A program made the translations under genes and the position numbers. From contig JAZTWP010000033.1 of NCBI GenBank assembly GCA_045636025.1, positions 72,994 to 136,993 of the forward strand: a DNA stretch of 64,000 nucleotides, written 5' to 3'. Shown piece by piece: positions 1 to 9,141 of the stretch. Position 1 is the stretch's first letter; every line of letters begins with the position of its first letter. The notes below the pieces were generated by a model. The model saw only the letters and a list, made by a program, of their open reading frames with translations. It searched no databases and had not been told where the DNA came from. Source of the DNA: UBA1081 sp045636025 (lineage in GTDB: Bacteria; Bacillota; Clostridia; Oscillospirales; Acutalibacteraceae).

Positions 1-230
1 GGAACCTTTGTTGCTGCAACTGTCATTGATTCGCCTGTTCTGGGGTTACGGCAAACCTTTTCTGCACGAGCACGTACATCGAATGAACCGAAACCTACAA
101 GCTGAACGCTTTCACCGTTTGCAAGAGCGTCTGTAACTGTTGCGAAAACTGCGCTAACTGCTGCATCAGCATCCTTCTTTGAAATACCTGCCTTTGCTGC
201 AACTGCTGCAACGAGATCTGTCTTCTTCAT
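1..230 (-). CDS. hup: HU-family DNA-binding protein (partial, cut by window edge)
   Basis: Small histone-like protein that bends and compacts DNA as a dimer. The visible N-terminal 76 residues begin MKKTDLVAAVAAKAGISKKD and contain the family signature G-F-G-S-F followed by the start of the DNA-binding arm (R-N-P-R-T-G). The C-terminus lies beyond base 1. The ATG at 228-230 is preceded by GGAGG. It sits downstream of mazG on the same strand, an arrangement common in Clostridia. HU identity is near certain from the sequence; the paralogue type is not resolvable. Confidence 0.95.
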   Translation of the reverse strand, partial: MKKTDLVAAVAAKAGISKKDADAAVSAVFATVTDALANGESVQLVGFGSFDVRARAEKVCRNPRTGESMTVAATKV

Positions 231-287
231 GGAATTTATCCTCCTTTATTTTATATGTTCCAAATTTATTTTAAGCAATATTTGGGC

Positions 288-1010
288 TTAGTCATAAAGC
301 ACTGCAGAGATATTATCATCTGCGCCTTTTTCATTTTCAGCAAAATTCTTAAGAAATCTGTCTGAAACAAGGGTAAGTGCTTCCTCAGGTTCAATATCAT
401 TCTTTCTTGCTACGGCAACTACTGCAAACAGCAATTCGCCGATTGTTTTTTCATCAACTTTCTCAGAAAGAGCAGAAGTCTTGACTGCGACATAATCAGC
501 AGCACCATCAACTTCAGCACCTGCTTTTGCAGCCTTTGCCTGAAGCTTTGCTGCTCGCATAAGTGCAGGCAGCTCTCTGGGAACAGAATCCATTGCCTGA
601 GTTGTTGTTTTCTGTTTTTTTGAATTGCGCTTGATAGCATCCCAGTTTGAAAGAACTTCATCAGTATTGCTGACAGAGATATCTCCGAAAACGTGAGGAT
701 GACGTTCAATAAGTTTTTTGCAGACACCGTCTGCCACATCATCAAAATTGAACACGCCTTTTTCTTCTTCCATAGCAGCGTGGAAAACTACCTGCAACAT
801 AACATCGCCAAGCTCTTCTTTAAGAAGCTCTGCATCCTGTTTGTTGATAGCTTCAATCACTTCATATGTTTCTTCAATAAAATTCTTTTTTATTGATTCG
901 TGATTCTGCTCTGCATCCCATGGGCAACCACCGGGTGCACGAAGAATTCTCATAATTTCGCGCAAGTCTTCTATATTATAACTATCTTTGAGTTTATAGT
1001 CAACAGCCAT
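288..1010 (-). CDS. mazG: Nucleoside triphosphate pyrophosphohydrolase MazG
   Basis: All-alpha NTP pyrophosphatase that hydrolyses (d)NTPs to NMP and PPi; regarded as a house-cleaning enzyme. The N-terminal part shows the MazG hallmarks: L-R-A-P-G-G-C-P-W-D, then the metal-binding EE-x-x-E helix in N-F-I-E-E-T-Y-E-V and the E-E-L-G-D helix, followed by R-H-P-H-V-F-G-D. At about 240 residues it is close to the E. coli length, and the second MazG-like half is weaker. I chose the ATG at 1010; an in-frame TTG lies two codons upstream. It lies between the flippase gene and hup, probably in one transcription unit. Confidence 0.95.
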   Translation of the reverse strand: MAVDYKLKDSYNIEDLREIMRILRAPGGCPWDAEQNHESIKKNFIEETYEVIEAINKQDAELLKEELGDVMLQVVFHAAMEEEKGVFNFDDVADGVCKKLIERHPHVFGDISVSNTDEVLSNWDAIKRNSKKQKTTTQAMDSVPRELPALMRAAKLQAKAAKAGAEVDGAADYVAVKTSALSEKVDEKTIGELLFAVVAVARKNDIEPEEALTLVSDRFLKNFAENEKGADDNISAVLYD

Positions 1011-1062
1011 TTTCAAATTTCCGTCCTATTTTTTTACTTTTTAGCAATTTTCTTGATTTATT

Positions 1063-2835
1063 TTACCCTATCATATTATATTTTTCAAGTAGTCTGCAGA
1101 TTTTTTCGCCTTTTGGAAGCATAAGAACATCGCTCTTTACAATAGATTTTGTAAAAAGAAGTGCGAGAACATACACAATTACAGCCGCAATGATACCGAT
1201 TATTGCAGAAACAGTATCTGAAGAAATTCTTGAATTAATCTCAAATGCGGGAATCAGATGTCTGCCGAGACCGGATACAGCCCAGGCTGCAACACCGCAC
1301 ATAACTGCACAGATAAGAGGTTTGAAAAATACGGATTTATAACTGAGTTTTACTCCCGTTTCTTTTATCAGAGCATTTATATTCACACTGACCGTTATGA
1401 GGTAGAAACAGAATGTACCGATTATCGCACCCATAATATTTATACCGGGAATGCCGATAAGAATAAAGTTTACAACAACTTTCACAACTGCGGCAATTGA
1501 AACGGATTTCATCGGAATATCTGCTCTGCCGATTGCCTGAAGCATATTCACAAGAGGCTGAGCCGCAGCCATAATGAATGTGAAACAGCCGTAAAATGCC
1601 ATAACCGTTGCAGAAATACTTATGCTGTCTGATGTGCCGTACATAATTGAAAGAAGGTCTTTTGAAAGAATTGCCATACCGATTCCGCAGGGAAGAGAAA
1701 TAAGCATTGCAATTCTCATAACAGATTCAATTGATGAGCGTATCATCAGCTTGTTTTTAAGTGTCCATGCCTCAGCAAGTACGGGAATGGCACTCATTCC
1801 GAGTGTTGTTGTTATCGTGGGCACAAGATTTCTGAAGTCAAGGGCAATCTCATAAGCTCCGTAAAGATATGATTTGAGCTGTACATTGTCCATTTTTGCA
1901 GCAAGTGATAATGCTTCACTGTAGAGACCGTCAATAAGGCTTCTGTCAGCATTGATAGCATACTGCAATCTGTACTGAATTGACCAGGAGTCAATGAGAT
2001 TTGTAATATTCATTACAAGTGTACTGATAACAACTGGCACAGCAATTGCAAACATCATTTTTGCAATATTTTTACCGCTGTCTGCAGGAGGAGAAGACTG
2101 AAGCTCCTCTTTTGTTATCTTGTCACCTACAATTTTATGCCTTATCATAAGGAAGACAAGTGAGCACACGGCACCCATTGTTACACCGAAAATAGATGCG
2201 GCTGCAGCATAGGGAGTCAGCGCCATAACTGCATCATTTACTGAATTACACTCAACACCGAAAACAGGTTTTCCTGCGTGGAAACATTTCATACCGTAGC
2301 TCTGCACAACAAAAGCAAGTCCGAGACCGAAAACAAGTTTACCAACAACCTCACACATCTGTGAAACAGCAGAAGGATTCTGATTGCGGAGTCCCGAATA
2401 ATAGCCTCTGTATGTAGCCATAACACAGCAGAAGAAAACTGCAGGAGCAATCATAAATATTGACGGCAGAGATGCCATTGCATCCATTGTTTTTGCATAA
2501 GGATATGCAAGAGCAAGAAGCACAACTGTACCTATTGTACCTGCCGCAAAAAAGAGTCTGAATGCAATTCGGAATATTTTTTTGACATTATTGAAGTGAC
2601 CCTCGGCAACACTTTGTGCCACAAGTTTTGAAATTGCAACTGGCAGCCCTGCCATTGCAATGTTATAAACAGGAATATAGATATTGAATGCGGTGCCTGT
2701 GTAGCCTCTTCCCAGTGTGCCGATAAGCTCTGTAAGAGGAATTTTATACAGAACACCGATAACTTCTACAAATGCGGTTGCAAGAACAAGCACAAGTGCA
2801 CCGTTGAGCAACGATTGTTTTTTTCTTCCCGCCAT
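1063..2835 (-). CDS. SpoVB/MurJ-like polysaccharide flippase (MOP superfamily)
   Basis: Integral membrane protein of 590 residues with about 14 hydrophobic segments, beginning with the SpoVB-type start (positively charged N-terminus, then S-L-L-N-G-A, and L-Y-K-I-P-L-T near residue 30). Family members export lipid-linked sugars such as peptidoglycan or spore-cortex precursors across the cytoplasmic membrane. The G-x-P-x-A-I-S-K-L-V-A motif near residue 65 is typical of the SpoVB group. An RBS (GAGAGGA) precedes the ATG. The substrate cannot be read from the sequence. SpoVB is favoured over MurJ because of the Clostridia background and sporulation genes nearby, but that is inference. Confidence 0.85.
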   Translation of the reverse strand: MAGRKKQSLLNGALVLVLATAFVEVIGVLYKIPLTELIGTLGRGYTGTAFNIYIPVYNIAMAGLPVAISKLVAQSVAEGHFNNVKKIFRIAFRLFFAAGTIGTVVLLALAYPYAKTMDAMASLPSIFMIAPAVFFCCVMATYRGYYSGLRNQNPSAVSQMCEVVGKLVFGLGLAFVVQSYGMKCFHAGKPVFGVECNSVNDAVMALTPYAAAASIFGVTMGAVCSLVFLMIRHKIVGDKITKEELQSSPPADSGKNIAKMMFAIAVPVVISTLVMNITNLIDSWSIQYRLQYAINADRSLIDGLYSEALSLAAKMDNVQLKSYLYGAYEIALDFRNLVPTITTTLGMSAIPVLAEAWTLKNKLMIRSSIESVMRIAMLISLPCGIGMAILSKDLLSIMYGTSDSISISATVMAFYGCFTFIMAAAQPLVNMLQAIGRADIPMKSVSIAAVVKVVVNFILIGIPGINIMGAIIGTFCFYLITVSVNINALIKETGVKLSYKSVFFKPLICAVMCGVAAWAVSGLGRHLIPAFEINSRISSDTVSAIIGIIAAVIVYVLALLFTKSIVKSDVLMLPKGEKICRLLEKYNMIG

Positions 2836-2853
2836 TACGAGTTATCCGTCCTC

Positions 2854-3822
2854 TCAGTTAATTTCGGCTTCGCAGAAACGAATGAGCCGCCTGTTATATG
2901 TATATGCAATGAAAAGTCTGTTATTATGAAATGTTATTGATGGGTATGAAAATTCTCCGTCCTTTTCTTCTTCAAGAATACAGACTTTTTCAAAAGTTCT
3001 GCCGTTATCTGCAGAAACTGCAAGTGCAAGAGGTGAACGGTCACCCCAGTTTTCACTCACGGGATTGTAAACGAGAAAAATTCTGCCGTCGGGCACTCTT
3101 ACACAGTCAATACCGCTGTTGTTATTGGGCATTTCTGTTCTTTCAGCCTTTGACCAGTTAATACCGCCGTCAGCAGACTCGCTTTTATAGATTCTGCCTT
3201 TGTCTGAGCGCATAAGAGCGTGAACAACGCCCTCATCGTCCTGCCAGAGTGTTGGCTGAATCATACTTACAAGACCGTAATTCTTTCTCGGTCTTACAAT
3301 ATAATCGCACATTTCCCATGTATCACCGTCATCACGGGAAACATCAATAAAACAACGCCAGAGAAGCTTTGTTTTTTCGTTTGATGCAGGAGCAAGCAGA
3401 AGCCCCTCTTTTGTGCGGATACATTTGTTTTTAACAGGACCTCTGCCTGCATTTGTGTCACCGGGTACAAGTTCTTTCGGCTCTGTCCAGGTTTTGCCGC
3501 AGTCTTTTGTGTCTGCGAACCAGGTTATCCAGCTTTTTATCTTTCTGCCTTTTTTGTAATAAAGCCTGATTGTGCCGTCATTACGAAGGTCAAGCACGGG
3601 ATTCCAATGGGGCACATTTTCTGCCGAATATATTTTTTCGGGCACAGACCAGGCTCCGTTTTCTTTGACAGAAAACCAGATTCTTACATTGTCATTGCTT
3701 TCGTGCTCCCCTGCAAACCAGGCTGCCATAACTCTGCCGTCAGGAAGAGGCAGAATTGTTGATGCGTGACATGAAGGCACATTTTCTATTTTTTCATAAA
3801 TAAATTCTTTTTTAATATTCAT
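2854..3822 (-). CDS. Sialidase-fold (BNR/Asp-box) family protein, cytosolic
   Basis: A 322-residue beta-propeller protein with at least four Asp-box motifs of the S-x-D-x-G-x-T-W type (around T-K-D-C-G-K-T-W, S-R-D-D-G-D-T-W, S-A-D-G-G-I-N-W and S-A-D-N-G-R-T-F). The N-terminal L-P-L-P-D-G-R-V-M-A-A-W-F-A-G-x-x-E segment resembles the BNR_2 family often annotated as exo-alpha-sialidase. There is no signal peptide, so it would act on imported glycans or another substrate. Its ATG overlaps the hemZ stop codon by one base (TGATG), implying translational coupling. True sialidase activity is not shown; the family also contains enzymes of other specificity. Confidence 0.75.
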   Translation of the reverse strand: MNIKKEFIYEKIENVPSCHASTILPLPDGRVMAAWFAGEHESNDNVRIWFSVKENGAWSVPEKIYSAENVPHWNPVLDLRNDGTIRLYYKKGRKIKSWITWFADTKDCGKTWTEPKELVPGDTNAGRGPVKNKCIRTKEGLLLAPASNEKTKLLWRCFIDVSRDDGDTWEMCDYIVRPRKNYGLVSMIQPTLWQDDEGVVHALMRSDKGRIYKSESADGGINWSKAERTEMPNNNSGIDCVRVPDGRIFLVYNPVSENWGDRSPLALAVSADNGRTFEKVCILEEEKDGEFSYPSITFHNNRLFIAYTYNRRLIRFCEAEIN

Positions 3823-5267
3823 CAGAAAATCATCCCGTAAAATTCATTGATATATTTTTTCCGCTCTGTGAGTTCATCAAAACGGCTTATGTATTCATAT
3901 GGATATTTGAAATTGAAAATTCGTTCAATTTTGTTTTCAAAGGGATTTTTGAGTTTTGTAACAGCACCGCCGCCTGCTGCAAGAACGGTATGAATCTCTT
4001 CCATCATATAGATGTTATAAAGACATTCTCTACCCTCTTTGCTCCAGCCTACATTCTCATTATTGCCCACAGTTTTACTCTGTCTGTACATATAATAAGG
4101 AAAATAACCTGCCTTTGACAGAGCTGAATCAGAATACTCAAGCATCTGCGCAGTTTCTGAATATACTGTATCTGTTTCACCTTTTGTAACAAGGTTTGCT
4201 GCTCTTTTGAGTGCAAGAGTATGAATGGTGATATTTTCGGGATTCAATGAAACTGCAGTATCTATACTGTTTCTGAAGCTTTCATATGTATCACCGGGAA
4301 GACCTGCAATAAAGTCCATATTGATATTGTCAAAACCTGATTCTCTTGCCATTCTGAATGCTTCAATTGTCATTTCGGGAGAATGCTTTCTGCCGATATT
4401 CTCAAGCACCTTTGCATTGAATGTCTGAGGATTTATGCTGATTCTTGAAACACCTGCATTTTTCATAACATCAAGTTTATCTCGGTTAAGAGTATCGGGT
4501 CTGCCGGCTTCTATTGTGTATTCACGGATATTTTTTACATCAAAGCTTCTTCCCACAGCGTCTGTGATTGCAAGAAGGTCTTCGGCATCAAGAGAAGTGG
4601 GAGTGCCGCCGCCAAAATAGACTGTTTCGAGATTCAGCCCCAGCTCTTTTGAAATAACAGATATTTCTTCAATCTCTTTGCAAAGGAGTCTGACGTAATC
4701 CGGAATAAGTTTTTTTGCCTGAGCAACCGAATGGGAGACAAAAGAACAATATGAACATCTTGTGGGGCAGAAAGGAATTGAAATATAAAGTGAGAATGAC
4801 TTTTCACCTGAAAGAGCAATAATTCTGTCTTCCGCCTTTGCAACAGCCAGAGCAAGATCTGTTTTTTTACTGCTTACAAGAAGTTCATTTCTGAAATAGT
4901 CAATTGCGTTTTCTTCTCCGTTTTCGGAAATAAGATTACGCATAAGCTTTGAGGGTCTTACACCTGTGAGTATCCCCCAGGATGGTACTATACCCGTTAT
5001 TGATGTAAAAACATCATAAAGAAGCTTTGCAAGAACAAGTTCCTGTTCTTTTTCGGTTTTATCAGAAACATCCGCTTCTCTTTTTTCTTCTGTTGATAAA
5101 ATTCTGACTTCACAGCCGATTTTTCCGTCTTTAAGGTATGTGATAATCAAGTCGTCTGTTTCTTCAGGCAACTCTTCAACAATATTTATCTTTTCAAGAG
5201 GGAAAAATATTCTTATGACATTTTCAGTTTCATATCTGAAATTATGTCCGATAACGGCAAGTGTCAT
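3822..5267 (-). CDS. hemZ: Oxygen-independent coproporphyrinogen III oxidase-like radical SAM protein HemZ
   Basis: Radical S-adenosylmethionine protein with the cluster motif C-x3-C-x2-C (C-P-T-R-C-S-Y-C-S-F) near residue 170, after an N-terminal extension of about 165 residues that is characteristic of HemZ. Later motifs include V-Y-F-G-G-G-T-P-T-S and the C-terminal HemN-like region with M-Y-R-Q-S-K. The family oxidatively decarboxylates coproporphyrinogen III or related porphyrinogens without oxygen; no other heme gene is in the window. Its ATG overlaps the stop of the upstream metallo-hydrolase gene by four bases (ATGA). Confidence 0.9.
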   Translation of the reverse strand: MTLAVIGHNFRYETENVIRIFFPLEKINIVEELPEETDDLIITYLKDGKIGCEVRILSTEEKREADVSDKTEKEQELVLAKLLYDVFTSITGIVPSWGILTGVRPSKLMRNLISENGEENAIDYFRNELLVSSKKTDLALAVAKAEDRIIALSGEKSFSLYISIPFCPTRCSYCSFVSHSVAQAKKLIPDYVRLLCKEIEEISVISKELGLNLETVYFGGGTPTSLDAEDLLAITDAVGRSFDVKNIREYTIEAGRPDTLNRDKLDVMKNAGVSRISINPQTFNAKVLENIGRKHSPEMTIEAFRMARESGFDNINMDFIAGLPGDTYESFRNSIDTAVSLNPENITIHTLALKRAANLVTKGETDTVYSETAQMLEYSDSALSKAGYFPYYMYRQSKTVGNNENVGWSKEGRECLYNIYMMEEIHTVLAAGGGAVTKLKNPFENKIERIFNFKYPYEYISRFDELTERKKYINEFYGMIF

Positions 5268-5893
5268 CTTTTACTCCAACTTACATAATTATTATTTTTT
5301 CTTTCATCAGAAAGAGTTGTGCTCATATCGTGACCGGGATAAACATTGTAATCCCCGTCCATATCAAACAGACGGCAGATTGATTCATTGAGTGTCTGCA
5401 TATTTCCGCCGGGGAAATCTGTTCTGCCCACGCTTCTGTAAAAAAGTGTGTCACCTGTGAACATACAGTCATCAATCACATAAGTTACTCCGCCTTTTGT
5501 GTGACCCGGTGTATGAATCACTCTGATTTTTTTGTCACCGAAAGGTAATTCGTCGCCATCGTGAAGAATAATATCGGCTTTGAGTGCTTTGTCAACACTT
5601 ACACCGCAAGCAAATGCAAGGGACAGCAAATCATCATTTATCATAGGCGCATCAGCTTCGTGAACACATACCTTTGCATCGGGAAAATGTTGTTTAAGCT
5701 CACTTGCGCCCATAATATGATCAAAATGACCGTGTGTAAGAAAAATATATTCAATTTTTTTATCATTTATAAGTCTCTCAAAACGAGGATTGTAAGCACC
5801 TGCATCAACAATGAATGTTCCGTCGTGATTTTCATCACTTACAATGTAAGTGTTTGCCCTCACAGGTCCGAGAGGAATTGTTCTGATTATCAT
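5264..5893 (-). CDS. MBL-fold metallo-hydrolase (glyoxalase II-like)
   Basis: Metallo-beta-lactamase-fold hydrolase of about 209 residues. It carries T-H-G-H-F-D-H (the H-x-H-x-D-H metal motif) near residue 55, a later H-T-P-G-H-T-K-G-G segment, G-D-T-L-F with the bridging Asp, and a C-terminal Y-P-G-H-D. This pattern is that of small glyoxalase II-like hydrolases. I used the ATG at 5893 because the upstream in-frame codons lack a ribosome site. The position between dtd/rel and hemZ is a familiar Clostridia arrangement. The substrate is not determined. Confidence 0.88.
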   Translation of the reverse strand: MIIRTIPLGPVRANTYIVSDENHDGTFIVDAGAYNPRFERLINDKKIEYIFLTHGHFDHIMGASELKQHFPDAKVCVHEADAPMINDDLLSLAFACGVSVDKALKADIILHDGDELPFGDKKIRVIHTPGHTKGGVTYVIDDCMFTGDTLFYRSVGRTDFPGGNMQTLNESICRLFDMDGDYNVYPGHDMSTTLSDERKNNNYVSWSKR

Positions 5894-5924
5894 AATATCA
5901 CCGAGAAACAATAATTTATCAATT

Positions 5925-6053
5925 CACAACTAAGAATTCACAATGCACAATTATAATCGGAAGGGCTTTCGCCCTTACCTATTTATAAGCAAAATCTGCC
6001 TTAGTGGCAATATCTGCATAATTGTGCATTTTGCATTGTGAATTGTGCATTAA
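5925..6053. repeat. Intergenic inverted repeat of the AATTGTGCATTGTGAATT type
   Basis: The gap between the metallo-hydrolase and dtd contains CACAATGCACAATTAT near 5939-5954 and, inverted, ATAATTGTGCAT near 6013-6024 followed by further TTGTGAATTGTGCAT copies. A small GC-rich hairpin (GGGCTTTCGCCC) sits inside. It looks like a non-coding, MITE-like interspersed repeat; a similar one occurs at 12738-12828. No ORF or transposase is visible. Confidence 0.6.
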
Positions 6054-6054
6054 A

Positions 6055-6516
6055 TTATTGTTTCACCTTCCATATATCTGTGTCATAGAGAATTGTGACG
6101 GGGCCGTCGTTGACGATCGAAACTTCCATTTCCGCAGCAAAAATGCCGTGTTCAACTTTTCTTACACCGTTTTTCTTAAGACACTCCATATAGTACTCAT
6201 ACAATTCGTTTGCAATATCGGGAGCTGCAGATGCCGCAAAAGAAGGTCTGTTGCCTTTTTTTACATCTGCACAGAGTGTAAACTGTGAAACCACAAGAAT
6301 TTCACCATCGATATCAAGAATTGATTTATTCATCTTATCATCTTCGTCACAGAAAATACGAAGTGCTGATGTTTTGTTTGCCATCATTTCAGCGTGAGCC
6401 TTTGTGTCACCTTCCATTACACCGAGGAGAACAAGATACCCCTCACCTACACTGCCTACAACTTCACCGTCAACTTTTACTGAAGATGATTTTACTCTCT
6501 GGATTACTGCCTTCAT
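6055..6516 (-). CDS. dtd: D-aminoacyl-tRNA deacylase
   Basis: Homodimeric proofreading enzyme that hydrolyses D-aminoacyl-tRNA and glycyl-tRNA(Ala). The sequence is full length (153 residues), starts with M-K-A-V-I-Q-R-V, and has both catalytic signatures: S-Q-F-T-L near residue 78 and the C-terminal N-x-G-P-V-T. It overlaps the upstream pspC gene by four bases and follows rel, a conserved order in Firmicutes. Confidence 0.97.
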   Translation of the reverse strand: MKAVIQRVKSSSVKVDGEVVGSVGEGYLVLLGVMEGDTKAHAEMMANKTSALRIFCDEDDKMNKSILDIDGEILVVSQFTLCADVKKGNRPSFAASAAPDIANELYEYYMECLKKNGVRKVEHGIFAAEMEVSIVNDGPVTILYDTDIWKVKQ

Positions 6517-6911
6517 ACATTTGCTCCGTTGTTATTATTGTTATTGTTAACATCAACGTTATTGTTCTGATTGTAATTAACATTGTTATCAGGATTGTAA
6601 TTTCCGTTATTCACATTATTGTAATTATTGAAATTACCGTTGTTGTAATTATTATAATTATTATAATTATTATTGTTAAAATTACCGTTGTTGTAGTTAT
6701 TGAAACCGCCATTCATAGGATTCATCGGCTCTTCGGGAATAATAATAAATGCGATAAGGTATGCAAGAAGACCTGCACCGCCCATTACACAGAAAAGCAC
6801 AAGAACAAGTCTTACAATTGTTGAATCAACATTGATGTACTGAGCAAGACCGCCGCATACACCTGCTAATTTTTTATCTGTACGTGAACGATATATTTTT
6901 TTTGGCTGCAT
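6513..6911 (-). CDS. PspC-domain membrane protein with Asn-rich tail
   Basis: The first 65 residues form a standard PspC domain: K-x-I-Y-R-S-R-T-D-K-K-L-A-G-V-C-G-G-L-A-Q-Y, then one long hydrophobic segment (about residues 33-58) ending I-I-I-P-E-E-P. PspC proteins are membrane proteins linked to envelope stress. The last 65 residues are almost entirely Asn, with Tyr, Gly and Phe in N-N-Y-N-N-G-N-F repeats, encoded by (AAT/AAC)-rich tandem DNA. The tail is low complexity and could vary in length by replication slippage. It lies 15 bases after rel and overlaps dtd by four bases. Confidence 0.9.
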   Translation of the reverse strand: MQPKKIYRSRTDKKLAGVCGGLAQYINVDSTIVRLVLVLFCVMGGAGLLAYLIAFIIIPEEPMNPMNGGFNNYNNGNFNNNNYNNYNNYNNGNFNNYNNVNNGNYNPDNNVNYNQNNNVDVNNNNNNNGANV

Positions 6912-6926
6912 AAAAATTCTCTCCTT

Positions 6927-9119
6927 TTATGAACGTTCTATTTTAAGCACACCGTTGATTTTCATCAACTTTGCAATAATCCCCTTGAGATGCTCGGCAT
7001 TATTGACTGCAATTGACATATATATAAGCGTTGTGCCGTCTTTAGGTGCTCTTGTATTGACGTTATGAATCATAACATGCATATTTGCAAGTGCTACAGT
7101 AACATCTGCAAGCATTGACATTCTGTCAATGCAGGAAATTACAAGTGTTGCATTGAAACCGTCACCCTTTGCAGTATCTTCCCAGAAGACTTTTATCCAT
7201 CTTTCAGGCTCTGCTGCAAGAGTTGTATTAAGAGGAACGTTGGGACAATCTTTTTTGTGAACAGATACACCGTGTCCTCTTGTAATGAATCCGATAATAT
7301 CGTCACCCGGAATAGGGCTGCAACATTTTGAGAGTTTTACAAGGCAATTGTCAATTCCTTCAACAATAACACCCTCACCGCTTGAACGCTTCGGTTTTGT
7401 AAGTTTGATTTCAACGGGTTTTGTCTGCTCGGCTGTCTGGAATTTTGCAACTTCATCTCTGATCTGAGGCATCATTCTTGAAATGCTGATTCCGCCGTAA
7501 CCGATTGCAGCATAGAAATCATCGGAAGTGTTCTGATGCTGTTTCTCTGCAAGAATTTCTATAAGCTTATCCATATTTTCATCGGAAAGTCTTATATTAC
7601 TTCTTCTGAGTTCTTTTTCAAATTCTGATTTACCTGCAATGATATTTTCATCTCGTTTTTCTTTCTTGAACCACGATCTGATTTTTGTTCTTGCAGCACC
7701 TGTTCTTACTATTTTAAGCCAGTCACGGCTGGGACCTTTACCCTGCTGTGAAGTGGTGAGAATTTCAACAATTTCACCTGTTTTTACAACATAATCAATA
7801 GGTACAATTCTTCCGTCTACCTTTGCACCGGTCATCTTGTTACCGACAGCAGAATGAATCGCATAAGCAAAGTCAATTACTGTTGCGCCTTTGGGAAGAC
7901 AGATAACTGAACCCTTTGGAGTCATAACAAAGACTTCTTCAGGCACAAGGTCACTCTTGATATCCTGAACAATGTCACCTGCATTGCCTGATTCCTGCTG
8001 ACTTTCAAGCATCTGTCTTATCCAGAGAAGTCTGTTGTCAACATCTCTGTCGCTTCTGCCCATTTTATATTTCCAATGAGCCGCAATACCGTATTCGGCA
8101 TTTCTGTGCATTTCCCATGTTCTTATCTGTACTTCAAAAGGAACACCTTCTTTACCGATAAGGGTTGTATGAAGTGACTGATACATATTCGGCTTGGGAG
8201 TTGAAATATAGTCTTTGAATCTGCCGGGAATTGAATGATACATATCGTGAACAATTCCAAGACAGTTGTAACAGTCAATAACAGTATCCACAATAATTCT
8301 TACAGCATAGATATCATAAATTTCATCATAGCTTTTACCGCCGATGAACATTTTTCTGTAAATACCGTGAACACTCTTGACTCTGCCGTCTACTCTGGCA
8401 TTTGCAACTGTTTCTTGAACACGCTCTGTTATTTTTGATTTTATCTGTTCAAGGAATTCCTGACGCTGAAGATCCTGAACTTCAAGACGGTCTTCAATAT
8501 CATGATATGCCACAGGATCAAGGAAGCTGATTGAACGGTCTTCAAGCTCCTCTTTGAACGCTCTGATACCGAGTCTGTGAGCAATGGGAGCATAGATCTC
8601 AAGAGTTTCCTTGGCGGTCATTCTTCTTTTTTCTTCAGGCACATACTGAAGTGTTCGCATATTGTGAACTCTGTCCGAAAGTTTGATGATGATAACTCTG
8701 ATATCCTGCGACATTGCGATAAGCATTTTTCGGAGTGTTTCTGCCTGCTGGTCTTCCCTGTCTGCCATCTGCATACGGTTAATTTTTGTAACACCGTCAA
8801 CGAGAAGAGCTATCTCTTCACCAAACAGAGCTTTTATATCCTTGAGTTCATATTCGGTGTCCTCAACAACATCATGAAGCAATGCTGCCGCAACAGAAGG
8901 CATATCCATTCCCAATTCATCAAAAAGAATTGTTGCAACGGCAAGAGGATGAATAATATACGGTTCACCTGATTTTCTTTTCTGGTCGCCGTGAGCTTCA
9001 TCCGCAAGAATGAACGCTTTATCAACAACTGCAAGACTTTCGGGAGAAAAAGATTTTGCAAGTTTCTCTCTCAATTCTTCATATAATTTTTTACCTGTAC
9101 AATCCGCATTTCCGTTCAT
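6927..9119 (-). CDS. rel: Bifunctional (p)ppGpp synthetase/hydrolase (Rel/SpoT family)
   Basis: Stringent-response enzyme that makes and degrades (p)ppGpp. Domain order in about 730 residues: HD hydrolase domain with H-D-V-V-E-D-T near residue 85, the synthetase domain (Y-D-I-Y-A-V-R-I-I, S-T-P-K-P-N-x-Y-Q-S-L-H-T-T), the TGS domain (V-F-V-M-T-P-K-G), a zinc-finger-like C-C-x-P-I-P-G-D-D region, and a C-terminal ACT domain. The hydrolase motif is intact, so it should be bifunctional. I chose the ATG at 9119 because GGGAGGTGA lies just upstream; a longer reading frame extends into recJ. It lies 22 bases after recJ. Confidence 0.96.
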   Translation of the reverse strand: MNGNADCTGKKLYEELREKLAKSFSPESLAVVDKAFILADEAHGDQKRKSGEPYIIHPLAVATILFDELGMDMPSVAAALLHDVVEDTEYELKDIKALFGEEIALLVDGVTKINRMQMADREDQQAETLRKMLIAMSQDIRVIIIKLSDRVHNMRTLQYVPEEKRRMTAKETLEIYAPIAHRLGIRAFKEELEDRSISFLDPVAYHDIEDRLEVQDLQRQEFLEQIKSKITERVQETVANARVDGRVKSVHGIYRKMFIGGKSYDEIYDIYAVRIIVDTVIDCYNCLGIVHDMYHSIPGRFKDYISTPKPNMYQSLHTTLIGKEGVPFEVQIRTWEMHRNAEYGIAAHWKYKMGRSDRDVDNRLLWIRQMLESQQESGNAGDIVQDIKSDLVPEEVFVMTPKGSVICLPKGATVIDFAYAIHSAVGNKMTGAKVDGRIVPIDYVVKTGEIVEILTTSQQGKGPSRDWLKIVRTGAARTKIRSWFKKEKRDENIIAGKSEFEKELRRSNIRLSDENMDKLIEILAEKQHQNTSDDFYAAIGYGGISISRMMPQIRDEVAKFQTAEQTKPVEIKLTKPKRSSGEGVIVEGIDNCLVKLSKCCSPIPGDDIIGFITRGHGVSVHKKDCPNVPLNTTLAAEPERWIKVFWEDTAKGDGFNATLVISCIDRMSMLADVTVALANMHVMIHNVNTRAPKDGTTLIYMSIAVNNAEHLKGIIAKLMKINGVLKIERS

Positions 9120-9141
9120 ACAGTCACCTCCCTGAGGTAAG

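Noticed and set aside
6285..6824. Long plus-strand frame rich in Ile and Val opposite pspC
   Set aside because: It is the antisense of the Asn-rich codons of pspC and has no ribosome site or recognisable domain.
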